DNA from: Longicatena caecimuris
GTDB taxonomy: Bacteria; Bacillota_I; Bacilli_A; Erysipelotrichales; Erysipelotrichaceae
Length of the DNA stretch: 64,000 nt
NCBI RefSeq assembly: GCF_004341945.1
Contig: NZ_SMBP01000004.1
Span: forward strand, 62,001-126,000
Direction of reading: 5' to 3'
Made by a program: the position numbers and the translations under genes. Shown here piece by piece: positions 18,702 through 26,721 of the stretch (the first letter of the stretch is position 1; every line of letters starts with the position of its first letter). The notes below the pieces were generated by a model. That model did not search any database and had not been told where the DNA came from. It saw nothing but the letters and a program-made list of their open reading frames with translations.

Positions 18702-20399
18702 CTACCGTTTTTCATACAACTGAAACTGCCCAATCATATGATCCAGCATCTGCGTCTGTGTAGAAAGCTCCTCGCTTGCGGCCGCCAGCTCCTCGGATAT
18801 CGAGGCATTATTCTGCACCACATCCGAAACCTGGCGCACCTCCGCTGTGATATTAGAAATGGATTTATGTTGATTTTCTGTGGCGGAAGCAATCCTATCC
18901 ACCATAAAAATCACCTGTTTTGTACACTCGATAACCTGCAGCAGCGAATCGGCCGCCGTGTGGGCAACCTTTTCTCCATTTTTTACTGCTGCCACCGATT
19001 CCTTGATCAGAGCTGTCGTGTTCTTGGAGGCCATTGCCGTCTTATCCGCTAGACTGCGTATTTCTCGCGCAATCACCGCAAATCCTGTTCCCAGTTCACC
19101 GACCCTTGCCGCCTCTACAGAGGCATTTAAGGCTAGTAAATTCGTTTCGAATGCAATATCCTGAATAGTCTTCACTATCTTGTAAATTTCATCGGACCTT
19201 TCACTGATGATGTTCATTGCACTAATCATTTCCTGCATCTGCTGGTTGCTCTCAGAAACCTGTGCGCCCGCACGGTCTGTCTGGTTGCGCGCTTTATCCG
19301 CGTTCTCCTTTGTTACCCTGACTTGCTCAGATATTTCATTTACAGCTATGGCAAGTTTTTCAATCGAATCGGCCTGTTCCTCTGCCCCGATCGCAAGGAT
19401 CTGCGCTCCTGAGGATACTTGTTCACTACCATTCGCCACTTGCCTTGCGGACTGGCTGATGCGCCAGAGGGTATCACTTAGTTTATCCCGCAGTCCCCAC
19501 ATCGACACTAGGATGCGGTCATAATGCCCCATGTAGTATTCATTGACATTGGATTGAACTTTAAAATTCCCCTCGGACATATCGCCAAGGATATCGCTGA
19601 TATCTTCAATAATCGTCTTTTGATAGCTGATTAAATCCCGTATACTATCCGACATCTTTCCCAGTTCATCTCTCGACGTATAGGAAACGCACACGCCGTC
19701 TAACTGACCGTTTGCCAACTGCTGGGCGGCATCCTCAATCTCCTTCACAGGCTTGCGGATGCTGTTGGAAATATAGATGCCAAGCAGTGCCGCAGACACG
19801 ATACTGAATGTCATGATGATCATGATAACAGTGATTGCCGATGCCTGCGCATATTCCCCTTCCTTCACCATATCCTGGGCGTTATGTGCCGCCACATCCG
19901 CGATCTGTTGGAGAAGATCCGCCATCTGATTCAGAACCGGAATATAACTGGACTTCATGACCTCGTATGCCTCATCCGTTTTCCCCGTTTCCACCAAAGC
20001 GAATACTTTGTCACGGTAGACGATGGCCTCCTGCAGCCGTTTATCCACCCTATCCACCATCGCGATGTCCCCTTTGAAGGAGTTACGGATTACGGGAAAT
20101 GTAGCGCGCATGTTTCTGAGGCTTTCCTTCGCCTTATCAATGTACTCCGCGGATTCTTCCACATCAGACTCCAATATGGCATTTAAGATATCCCCTCGTG
20201 CAGCCTGCATCTCCCTTTTCGCTAGCCACACATTGATCGTCACTGTATAATTATTACGATAAAAAGAGGAAAGATTATCGCCAATTCTATTCAGCATGAA
20301 TAGAGCAGCAATACTTGCCGACAGACATATTGCGATTACCATTGCATACGATAATAACAACCTAAACTTTAGTTTCATATTTCGTATTTTCTTCAACAT
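18702..20399 (-). CDS. Methyl-accepting chemotaxis protein (four-helix-bundle sensor)
   Basis: The 565-residue receptor has a membrane helix near residues 12-34 and a periplasmic/extracellular four-helix-bundle domain (about 35-185). A second helix (about 186-210), a HAMP domain with the NSIRKPVKEIEDAAQQLANG pattern, and a long coiled-coil signalling domain follow. The kinase-contact hairpin reads EAARVGELGTGFAVIAREIR. The GGGAGA site before ATG 20399 decides the start; the longer frame adds a run without family likeness. It is cargo of the cotJC element and G+C-rich relative to the host. No other motility or chemotaxis gene is in the window, so its partner kinase must be elsewhere or lacking. 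Confidence 0.9.
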   Translation of the reverse strand: MLKKIRNMKLKFRLLLSYAMVIAICLSASIAALFMLNRIGDNLSSFYRNNYTVTINVWLAKREMQAARGDILNAILESDVEESAEYIDKAKESLRNMRATFPVIRNSFKGDIAMVDRVDKRLQEAIVYRDKVFALVETGKTDEAYEVMKSSYIPVLNQMADLLQQIADVAAHNAQDMVKEGEYAQASAITVIMIIMTFSIVSAALLGIYISNSIRKPVKEIEDAAQQLANGQLDGVCVSYTSRDELGKMSDSIRDLISYQKTIIEDISDILGDMSEGNFKVQSNVNEYYMGHYDRILVSMWGLRDKLSDTLWRISQSARQVANGSEQVSSGAQILAIGAEEQADSIEKLAIAVNEISEQVRVTKENADKARNQTDRAGAQVSESNQQMQEMISAMNIISERSDEIYKIVKTIQDIAFETNLLALNASVEAARVGELGTGFAVIAREIRSLADKTAMASKNTTALIKESVAAVKNGEKVAHTAADSLLQVIECTKQVIFMVDRIASATENQHKSISNITAEVRQVSDVVQNNASISEELAAASEELSTQTQMLDHMIGQFQLYEKR

Positions 20400-20433
20400 A
20401 ATTTTCTCCCAACGATGATGATTCACATCACTC

Positions 20434-20803
20434 CTATAACAGTTTTGATATTTTTCTGTAAAGCACACCCACTTCAATCGGCTTCTTAATATAACTGTTC
20501 ATTCCTATCGCTTTCGCTTCGTGCACGCTTTCCCTTCGATCATGCCATGAGATAATAGAACCAACGCATACGCCTAAGCACTTTGCGGATCCGCTGAATT
20601 ACCTCGCTTCCATTAAATACGGTATTTTATTAATCATACATTGAATTACCGATCTTCTAATGGATCTTTAACACTGTTTGTATGGCCATAATGGCCTACT
20701 TCGTCGTTGCGATGGGCTTGTCAGTCTCCGCCTTTTCAAGCAGCATATGCGCATGGGCGCAGAAGCCTTCATCATCCGCGACCAGCATCTTGAGATTCTC
20801 CAT
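20434..20803 (-). pseudogene. Decayed response-regulator receiver domain
   Basis: On the minus strand, 20803 begins MENLKMLVADDEGF, the start of a CheY-like receiver with its acidic pocket. Near the other end the sequence reads AKAIGMNSYIKKPI followed by a short tail and stop at 20434, the end of a receiver domain. Between them stops and frame changes break the frame; the phospho-acceptor segment cannot be read. It lies between the GntR regulator and the chemotaxis receptor and suggests that these were once a signalling cassette. Confidence 0.75.
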
Positions 20804-20972
20804 GATGCCGCTGTCTGCTCAAATGGGATGAAGATATGTTGCTAGAATGTTTACTCATGCCAATCTCGTTATGCTTCCCTTGAAGACGAGCTTGGCTCTT
20901 TCATTTTTGACTGGCATTTAGCCCCAAATTCTCTCTTGTTTTACGTTGCACGAACCTTTTACACCACTGTCC

Positions 20973-22376
20973 TCATATCTGATCCTTAGGGTTTTCCAAT
21001 GAAAACCTTGTGCGTAAAAAGTCCAGTCTATCCTCAATAAACGCCTGCCAAGATTGTGCACACGCCGTCCAATGCTCCGCCATCATATCTGTTTCCAGCT
21101 GGGCGATAAAATCGTTCAAATCCATATGTGGCTGTTCACCAGAGCCTCTTAACACGGCAGAGAAAATATATCCCCATGCCATCAGCTCCCTCAACTTACC
21201 ATAGCACTCCCTCAAGAATACAGAGGGAACTTCAGTAGAGATAAACTTTAAGAGGACATCAATACACAGAATATCGTTATTTTTACCGTGAAATTTGCTG
21301 ATTTCCTGCAATAAAGCTTCTCTCTTTTCCGCGGTAATTGATTCCAAAGTAAAGAGAGTTACGTTATATATTGTCAAAAAGAGAAACTCCATTCCTTCCT
21401 TGTGCAGGGTCAAGTTCTCTTGCATTTCCCGCGTGTTAAGTATATACGGATTGATAGGCTCCATACATACCCGGGTCCCGACCCCCATGTAGGCTTTCGT
21501 CACCCCCAGTGAATGTAGTACATCCAGGGTCCGACGTACTGTGCTCAATGACACATGATACCGTTCTGCCATTTTAGGCAGGGACGGCAGATAGCTGCCA
21601 ACGGGATAGACCTCCCAGAAAATCTCTTGAATAATGGTGGAGGCAAGGGTATAGCGCACCTGCGGCCGTTTTCGATACATCGTCCATGTAAACGGAATCT
21701 GCGGCACATTTTTCAAGTGATGTTCCTCGGGAATGGAATCGACAAATGCCTTGACTTCCAGAAAGTTCTGATAGTAGTAAGCATCTGTTTCCGCCTTCAT
21801 GCGGTTGGCTATCTCAACTGACAAAAGACCATCTTCCATATAATTGACCATGCCGTACTCTTTATTGGGATAAAAATAATTGAGATAACGCAAGAATTGC
21901 CAGTATAGACTTTCCATTAAGCCATTGTTGAAAGTTCTCAGGACATCATAATACAATTTTGTTGGTTCCTCACTCAATATCCCAGTTGCATTTGTTTTCT
22001 TGTATAAACCTGCAGAGATACTCCGTTCTAAGTTTTTTAACCCCATCTCCCAGACCGTAGAAAATAGCAGAGCCCCTTGTTGATTAATATCTAGCATTCC
22101 ATCTCTGCGCGGAACAAAATACTTCATAGCATTTTCTATGAAGGTTTTCTCTGTCCCCTGGTACACGATTATGGCCATCTTCCGCTGTTCTGTTTTTATG
22201 TACCCAGCTGCCTCCAATTTGTCCAAAGCAGTCTGCACCGTATTTCGCGCCAGACCAAAGGAAGCACAAATCTGTGAAATTGATCTTAACTGGTCGCCAT
22301 ATTGGTACATGCCAAAAAGAATTCGCGATTCATAGTATTCGTAAATCAGCTCGCTAAGTACATTATCATTTGCCAT
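20973..22376 (-). CDS. Double winged-helix GntR-family transcriptional regulator
   Basis: The 467-residue regulator has two GntR-type DNA-binding domains. One is at the N-terminus (residues about 5-75, with RSISQICASFGLARNTVQTAL around the recognition helix). The second is in the middle (about 225-295, LPSLPKMAERYHVSLSTVRR). The rest is helical without a recognised ligand domain. ATG 22376 follows GGAGG at good spacing; the frame start at 22400 does not. It lies upstream of, and co-oriented with, the decayed response regulator and the chemotaxis receptor. Two half-proteins in one chain could bind DNA as an internal dimer (inference). Confidence 0.85.
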   Translation of the reverse strand: MANDNVLSELIYEYYESRILFGMYQYGDQLRSISQICASFGLARNTVQTALDKLEAAGYIKTEQRKMAIIVYQGTEKTFIENAMKYFVPRRDGMLDINQQGALLFSTVWEMGLKNLERSISAGLYKKTNATGILSEEPTKLYYDVLRTFNNGLMESLYWQFLRYLNYFYPNKEYGMVNYMEDGLLSVEIANRMKAETDAYYYQNFLEVKAFVDSIPEEHHLKNVPQIPFTWTMYRKRPQVRYTLASTIIQEIFWEVYPVGSYLPSLPKMAERYHVSLSTVRRTLDVLHSLGVTKAYMGVGTRVCMEPINPYILNTREMQENLTLHKEGMEFLFLTIYNVTLFTLESITAEKREALLQEISKFHGKNNDILCIDVLLKFISTEVPSVFLRECYGKLRELMAWGYIFSAVLRGSGEQPHMDLNDFIAQLETDMMAEHWTACAQSWQAFIEDRLDFLRTRFSLENPKDQI

Positions 22377-22484
22377 TTCTGTCCTCCAGCAGGGGGACAC
22401 CTGCTCTTATGTGTTTACCGTTCCTTGGTGATTTTCAGCGAAGCAATAAATTATTAGTTTATTTTTTATCTCTCTGCTCATATT

Positions 22485-22513
22485 AGGGTAACCCTGTTCA
22501 TGTTGGTACTAAC
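22485..22513. promoter_or_regulatory. Candidate operator region upstream of the GntR gene
   Basis: Two dyads sit about 110-135 bp upstream of the gene: AGGGTAACCCT (22485-22495) and GTTGGTACTAAC (22502-22513, palindromic at 10 of 12). A TATACT-like -10 for the minus strand lies just beyond (near 22516-22525). Autoregulation is inferred. The rest of the 22377-22873 gap shows no gene that I can support. Confidence 0.45.
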
Positions 22514-22873
22514 TTAAGTATAGCACGCTTCCTACGAGCACGCAATGAATATTTCATTTGTATCTGGGACTTTTAAGGGATCTCATTTCCACCTCTGCGA
22601 ATATAGAGCAGGGACAAAACGCAAATTATACAATTATAAAATTCGCACTTGGAGTTAAAGCGTTTCATATGCTGAAAGAAGATTGCGGCTATGTTCTATA
22701 TATCAGCATACTGATACACTCGTCTAATACGCATCATCCATCACACTGGAAATGGTGAGCGTCCCATGGAGCTTTCTAAAGCCATCTGATTCCTTCATAT
22801 GAATAGATAACTTATTTCATTATGTACAAGCATTTTTGGATACTTTTTAAATATAGTGTAGTGAGGTGGTTTC

Positions 22874-23020
22874 ATGGCAAATGATGTTAAAGTAGTTTGC
22901 AAGAATGTTTTTAAAAATAGTGATACAGCGGCTCTGCAGAAAGTGTTTACTATGAAATGGATAGAATTGATAAACCAATTTGAAAAAAGTAAGGGGCACT
23001 CTACCCCTGCGAGTTGTTAA
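22874..23020 (+). CDS. Small recombinase-associated protein (48 aa)
   Basis: This ORF reads MANDVKVVCKNVFKN... with the core FTMKWIELINQFEKSKG and ends ASC. It has a ribosome site (GTGAGGTGG). Short proteins with a similar xFTxKWIxLIN core are, to my recollection, common just upstream of serine recombinases in clostridial elements. That comparison is from memory, not from a search. No function is assigned. It lies 78 bp upstream of the recombinase and is co-oriented with it. Confidence 0.6.
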   Translation: MANDVKVVCKNVFKNSDTAALQKVFTMKWIELINQFEKSKGHSTPASC

Positions 23021-23071
23021 ACAAGCGATTCTGCAAAGTGTTATCATAACATAAGCAGTGATCGTTTGTTT
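23019..23071 (+). repeat. Inverted repeat in the recombinase leader
   Basis: AAACAAGCGATTCTGC (23019-23034) pairs imperfectly with GCAGTGATCGTTTGTTT (23055-23071). The loop carries no T-run; the repeat may control recombinase expression. Confidence 0.5.
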
Positions 23072-23098
23072 TGCCATCTTTGAAAAGGAGAACAAAAC

Positions 23099-24667
23099 AT
23101 GATGAATACGTCAAGGGTTGCGATATATTGCCGCTTATCCGAAGAAGATAGAAACAAACAATCAGAAACAGATGACAGTAACAGTATTCAAAATCAAAAG
23201 TCTATGCTGCTTCAATATGCTTTAGAACAAGGGTGGGAGGTCTACAATATTTACAGTGATGATGATTACACTGGCTCTGACCGACGACGACCAGAGTTCA
23301 ACAAGTTACTGAATGACGCAAAAGACCGTAAATTTGATATTGTCTTATGTAAGACGCAATCCAGATTTACCAGGGAGCTTGAATTGGTAGAAAAGTATAT
23401 CCACGGTCTATTTCCCATTTGGGGTATTCGCTTTATTAGTATAGTTGATAATGCGGATACCGCAAATAAAGGAAATAAGAAATCAAGACAGATCAACGGA
23501 TTGGTGAATGAATGGTACTTGGAGGATATGTCGGAGAACATCAAGAGTGTGCTGACAGATCTAAGAAAAAACGGTCGTCACATTGGAGCATTTGCTCTCT
23601 TTGGTTATAAAAAAGACCCTAATATAAAAGGACACTTGATTATTGATGAAGAAGCTGCACAGGTTGTCAGAGAAGTTTTTACTCTGTTTTCACAAGGCTA
23701 TGGAAAAACTGCCATTGCCCGCATGCTGAATGATCGAGGTATTCCCAACCCAACGGAATACAAGCGGCTTCATGGTTTACGCTGTCGAACACCCAAAGGC
23801 AAGAACAGTACCTTATGGAAATATTATGCTATTTCCGATATGCTGGTAAATGAAGTTTATATTGGCAATATGGTACAGGGCAAATATGGGAGTGTATCCT
23901 ACAAGACAAAGCAAAATAAGCCACGTCCGAAAAGTGAGTGGTACATTGTCGAGGGTACGCACGAACCGATCATTGACCGTGAATTGTGGGATAAGGTACA
24001 GGTGTTGATAGCTCAAAAGGCAAAGCCATTTACAGCAGGTACGATTGGGTTATTTGCCAAAAAAGCCCGCTGTATGAACTGCGGTTATGTTATGCGTTCT
24101 AATAAACAGTCTGATGGCAGACGATATTTAGGGTGTTCTAGCCGACACGTTTCTAAGAATGCTTGTGTTGGTTCTTTCATTTCTGTACCTAAGTTGGAAC
24201 AGGCGGTGATTACAGAAATCAATAAGCTGTCTGCCGCATATCTGGATAAAGATGAACTGGAACAAAGTGTAATCTTTAACAGTGATGTAAGAGGAAAACA
24301 GAAGGCTCTGAAAGAGGAAATAGCCGCGTATCAAAGTAAGATTGGAGAATATACCAAAGGTATTCGTGAGTTGTATTTAGATAAGGTTAAGGGTATCTTG
24401 TCAGAGCAGGACTATTTGGACTTATCCAAAGACTTCTCAACTCAAAAGGAAAGGTTAGAAAAACTGGTGATTGATACGCAAAAACAGCTTGACATTATGG
24501 AAAGAAAGATACAAGCTGGTGATAACAAACGCCAGTTAATTGAGCAATATACCAATCTTGAACATTTAAACAGGGAAATCGTTGATAAGCTGATTGACTA
24601 TATAGAAGTTGGAAAAAAAGACCCTGTCACAAAAGAAGTACCTATTGAAATACATTGGAATTTCTAA
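23099..24667 (+). CDS. Large serine recombinase (integrase/excisionase of the element)
   Basis: The 522-residue recombinase has an N-terminal resolvase domain with the nucleophile Ser14 in YCRLSEED, followed by YSDDDYTGSDRRRPEF and the SRFTRE motif near residues 88-93. A Recombinase domain (about 165-300) follows, then a zinc ribbon with Cys325, Cys328, Cys346 and Cys356. A coiled coil (about 395-490) completes the typical large-serine-recombinase layout. Length is at the short end of the family. Start: AAAAGGAG lies before a double ATG (23099/23102). The gene lies next to the right attachment site, as expected for such integrases. A separate recombination directionality factor was not recognised. 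Confidence 0.95.
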   Translation: MMNTSRVAIYCRLSEEDRNKQSETDDSNSIQNQKSMLLQYALEQGWEVYNIYSDDDYTGSDRRRPEFNKLLNDAKDRKFDIVLCKTQSRFTRELELVEKYIHGLFPIWGIRFISIVDNADTANKGNKKSRQINGLVNEWYLEDMSENIKSVLTDLRKNGRHIGAFALFGYKKDPNIKGHLIIDEEAAQVVREVFTLFSQGYGKTAIARMLNDRGIPNPTEYKRLHGLRCRTPKGKNSTLWKYYAISDMLVNEVYIGNMVQGKYGSVSYKTKQNKPRPKSEWYIVEGTHEPIIDRELWDKVQVLIAQKAKPFTAGTIGLFAKKARCMNCGYVMRSNKQSDGRRYLGCSSRHVSKNACVGSFISVPKLEQAVITEINKLSAAYLDKDELEQSVIFNSDVRGKQKALKEEIAAYQSKIGEYTKGIRELYLDKVKGILSEQDYLDLSKDFSTQKERLEKLVIDTQKQLDIMERKIQAGDNKRQLIEQYTNLEHLNREIVDKLIDYIEVGKKDPVTKEVPIEIHWNF

Positions 24668-24722
24668 ATTCTTATAAGCTGGCAGCGGGTATGCCTGATT
24701 ATCGCAAACACCACTTATACAG

Positions 24723-25157
24723 TCAATGTTGATCATACAAAGCGGCACCATCTGCTGCCATGTCTTCCATCAAGTCTGTGATAGGGTCACCTTTTGATTG
24801 GAAGTAAGTTGAAGTAAATGGAGCACCACTTGCTGCTTGTGGCCAGATACCAGTTGTATGATCGACATAGTAAGCATCAAAACCGGCTTTTTTAATTTCA
24901 TCTACACTAAGATTGCGTGTTAGTTGATAGACGATGGCTGAAACCATTTCCAGATGAGCTAATTCTTCCGTTCCAATATCGGTCAACATCGCTTTCACTC
25001 GATCATAAGGCATTGCATATCGCTGATTCAAATAACGCATGGAAGCACTCAATTCACCATCTGGACCTCCAATTTGCGTAATGACAATTTTCGCAAAAGA
25101 TGGATCCGGATGTTCTATCTGAACAGGAAACTGTAATTTCTTTTCATATACCCACAT
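24723..25157 (-). pseudogene. cotJC: cotJC, 5' part (codons 1-133 plus a short read-through into the element)
   Basis: The reading frame starts MWVYEKKLQFPV and follows the CotJC manganese-catalase-like family (GGPDGELSASMRYLNQRY, TDIGTEELAHLEMV with metal-ligand Glu/His). It reaches MEDM at codon 133. At 24758 it enters the element and stops after 11 more codons (AADGAALYDQH). As it stands the protein lacks the C-terminal helices and half of the di-metal ligands, so it should be inactive. It becomes whole only if the element is removed. It is the third gene of the cotJABC coat operon; cotJB ends 2 bp upstream. Confidence 0.92.
24726..24758. other. Right attachment junction (attR)
   Basis: Inside the element ATGTTGATCATA (24726-24737) is followed by a 13-bp gap and the core TCTGCTGC (24751-24758), which is the coding sequence of cotJC on the minus strand. 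Together with the left arm, the dyad centre falls on the first two core bases (TC, i.e. GA in cotJC orientation). Confidence 0.7.
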
Positions 25158-25159
25158 AC

Positions 25160-25402
25160 TTACTTATCTCCTTCCCATGGCCATTTACCATGTATATATT
25201 CCCATGAACAGCTATTATTCTCACGGTTTGTTAATGGGCCATGCAAGGCTTCATATTCTTCTCTCGCCTGTTTACTGCAACATTGCATTGTGCGATAGTA
25301 CGATAAAGCTTCTTTATCGTGCGGATGAGAATTTAGAAAAAGAGCAGCTTCCTGCAGAGCAAAATCATACATTTGTAACTGTGTTAAAACATCATCATGC
25401 AT
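25160..25402 (-). CDS. cotJB: Spore coat protein CotJB
   Basis: The 80-residue protein matches the CotJB layout: a helical start around LTQLQMYDFALQEAALFLNSHP, the YYRTM segment and a C-terminal GPLT...W.W region with the PWPW-like ending WPWEGDK. CotJB is a small coat component that acts with CotJA and CotJC under mother-cell control in Bacillus. It is preceded by an AAGGAGG site and lies between cotJA and cotJC. Confidence 0.9.
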   Translation of the reverse strand: MHDDVLTQLQMYDFALQEAALFLNSHPHDKEALSYYRTMQCCSKQAREEYEALHGPLTNRENNSCSWEYIHGKWPWEGDK

Positions 25403-25421
25403 AAAAAGGACCTCCTTTCAT

Positions 25422-25610
25422 TTATTGTCGAAATGGTTTGTTTAAATCATAGAATATTGTGCCACTGCAAAATCCTTTTTCCAATGGCATTGGCATACTC
25501 CATTTTTGCATTGGAACATAAGCCATACCTACCACCTGTCTACGGTGTGTAGATAAATTTGTACATACTTCAGAAGGTAAACCATAATCATTCTGTATAT
25601 TGTTTTGCAT
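25422..25610 (-). CDS. cotJA: Spore coat-associated protein CotJA
   Basis: A 62-residue protein with the family core MAYVPMQKW followed by LEKGFCSGTIFYDLNKPF, the usual CotJA pattern (AYVPxQxW...GTIFPxLxxPF). The start is ATG 25610, 8 nt after AAGGAGG; the longer frame start (GTG 25619) lies in the ribosome site. It is the first gene of cotJABC. No clear sigma-E or sigma-K promoter could be read upstream. Confidence 0.88.
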   Translation of the reverse strand: MQNNIQNDYGLPSEVCTNLSTHRRQVVGMAYVPMQKWSMPMPLEKGFCSGTIFYDLNKPFRQ

Positions 25611-25729
25611 AGATGTCACCTCCTTTCTTTCTATACTATTTCATAAGAGAAAAAACTTGTAGATATATAACCTGTCAAAAGGAAAGCAATAGAATATTAG
25701 CAAAAACAGCAGATTAGACTTAATTTTCA

Positions 25730-25762
25730 TGGCAAAAGAAAAAAGATGCAATTGCTTGCATC
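25730..25762 (-). terminator. Terminator of the small Xre gene
   Basis: On the minus strand GATGCA/TGCATC (25757-25762, 25745-25750) is followed by TTTTTTCTTTT. Confidence 0.75.
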
Positions 25763-25777
25763 TCTTCTCTATAAAGA

Positions 25778-26020
25778 CTATTTAATTTCCTGATCTAATT
25801 CATTAAACGGTTCATAATCGAAAAATTCTGCTAGTGTGATATCCATACCATCACAAATCTTTTTGATTGTGGAAACAGTTGGATTCTTACTCCTTCCAGA
25901 GGTAATATTACTTAGTGTTGATTGTGTCATACCACATAAAATACTAAGTTTATTCATGGAAATGTTGCGCTCATCGCATAATTCCTGAATACGTTGGCAG
26001 CATACTTCTTGTAGTGTCAT
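25778..26020 (-). CDS. Small Xre/Cro-type regulator (paralogue 1)
   Basis: The 80-residue protein is almost only a helix-turn-helix domain: RIQELCDERNISMNKLSILCGMTQSTLSNI with the recognition helix around TQSTLSNITSGRSKNPT, then KKICDGMDITLAEFFD. ATG 26020 has AAAGGAG 8 nt upstream; GTG 26029 lies in that site. It is a clear paralogue of the protein at 52466-52711, sharing NPT(V/I)STIKKICDG and EFFD. A TAAC-N8-GTTA dyad lies upstream at 26073-26088, so autoregulation is likely. It is divergent from spoVT. Confidence 0.9.
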   Translation of the reverse strand: MTLQEVCCQRIQELCDERNISMNKLSILCGMTQSTLSNITSGRSKNPTVSTIKKICDGMDITLAEFFDYEPFNELDQEIK

Positions 26021-26072
26021 TGGAATCACTCCTTTTCTAATACCTATTCTAAAAGATTCGCTATAGAAAGTT

Positions 26073-26099
26073 TAACCAATTATAGTTAAATTAACTATA
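26073..26099. promoter_or_regulatory. Candidate Xre operator, copy 1
   Basis: TAAC-CAATTATA-GTTA (26073-26088), followed at once by an inverted half site so that TATAGTTAA-a-TTAACTATA (26081-26099) also forms a perfect dyad. It sits between the divergent Xre and spoVT genes. Confidence 0.65.
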
Positions 26100-26142
26100 T
26101 ATACAACAAATTTATAAGTATCACGCATTCCCGTTTAAGAAA

Positions 26143-26172
26143 CGAATATTTCAAATGAAAATGCTCATACTA
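26143..26172 (+). promoter_or_regulatory. Sigma-G-type promoter of spoVT
   Basis: CGAATA (26143-26148), a 17-bp spacer, and CATACTA (26166-26172) match the forespore sigma-G/F consensus (GMATA ... CATnnTA). In Bacillus subtilis spoVT is transcribed by sigma-G, which agrees. Confidence 0.7.
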
Positions 26173-26194
26173 CACGTTGTAAAGGAGTGTCGTT

Positions 26195-26689
26195 ATGAAA
26201 GCTACTGGAATCGTTAGAAGACTGGATGATTTGGGACGTTTGGTTATCCCTAAAGAAATAAGAAAACAATATCGATTGAAAGAAGGAGATTCTATTGAAT
26301 TTTTCATTGATAATGATCGCATCGTAATTCAAAAACATGATATCATGTCAAATCATATGGAAGAAATAAATATCATGTGTGAAACTTTACATGCAATGTA
26401 TCAAAATACTGTTTGGTTTATCCAGGATGAATGGTTAAACAAAAAACAAATTAATTTGCGCGAAAGTTTCTTAGAACAATGTCATGTTCATCGCATGCAA
26501 GTTTTTAAAAATACAATGGTCATGAAAAATCAGGATACGGCATATGATGGTATTATCTATCCGATTACCTCTTTTGGCGATTGGTTTGGAGCCTTTGTTA
26601 TGTTATATGATAAAAGTGTATTAGATAAAGAACAGTTATATGCGTTGGAGGCATTTACACAACTTTTATCTCGCCAACAATCACAATAA
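26195..26689 (+). CDS. spoVT: Stage V sporulation protein T (SpoVT-like AbrB family regulator)
   Basis: The 164-residue protein has the N-terminal AbrB/SpoVT swapped-hairpin domain (MKATGIVRRLDDLGRLVIPKEIR, core shown) and a C-terminal GAF-like domain (about 60-160) ending in a helix. SpoVT adjusts sigma-G-dependent genes in the forespore. The Bacillus protein is 178 residues. A strong AAAGGAG precedes the start, and a sigma-G-type promoter lies at 26143-26172. Downstream is rqcP, also a neighbour in Bacillus, though there several genes intervene. I prefer SpoVT over AbrB because of the C-terminal domain. Confidence 0.9.
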   Translation: MKATGIVRRLDDLGRLVIPKEIRKQYRLKEGDSIEFFIDNDRIVIQKHDIMSNHMEEINIMCETLHAMYQNTVWFIQDEWLNKKQINLRESFLEQCHVHRMQVFKNTMVMKNQDTAYDGIIYPITSFGDWFGAFVMLYDKSVLDKEQLYALEAFTQLLSRQQSQ

Positions 26690-26721
26690 ATGGTAAACTA
26701 TACCGTAGAGGTGAAGTTACG

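Larger units (their letters stand above)
18364..24758. mobile_element. 6.4-kb serine-recombinase integrative element inserted in cotJC
   Basis: The element is bounded by the direct repeat TCTGCTGC at 18364-18371 and 24751-24758, giving a unit of 6387 bp. Removing one unit rejoins the two halves of cotJC in frame. Contents from left to right: a 330-bp gene-free end, a chemotaxis receptor (-), a decayed response regulator (-), a GntR-type regulator (-), a 48-residue ORF (+) and a large serine recombinase (+) ending 83 bp from the right end. The receptor and regulator part looks close to half G+C against roughly one third in the host, so the cargo is foreign. There are no conjugation, replication or capsid genes. 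The element could be a small integrative element, or a shrunken one kept for programmed excision. Confidence 0.88.

Noticed and set aside
18738-20250. Several plus-strand frames opposite the chemotaxis receptor
   Set aside because: Shadow frames of a G+C-rich gene; no ribosome sites.
22558-22758. 66-codon plus-strand frame in the GntR-recombinase gap
   Set aside because: No ribosome site and no family-like pattern.
25621-25700. Sigma-E/K promoter of cotJA
   Set aside because: No acceptable -10 (CATAnnnT) is present at the proper place, although such control is expected from Bacillus.
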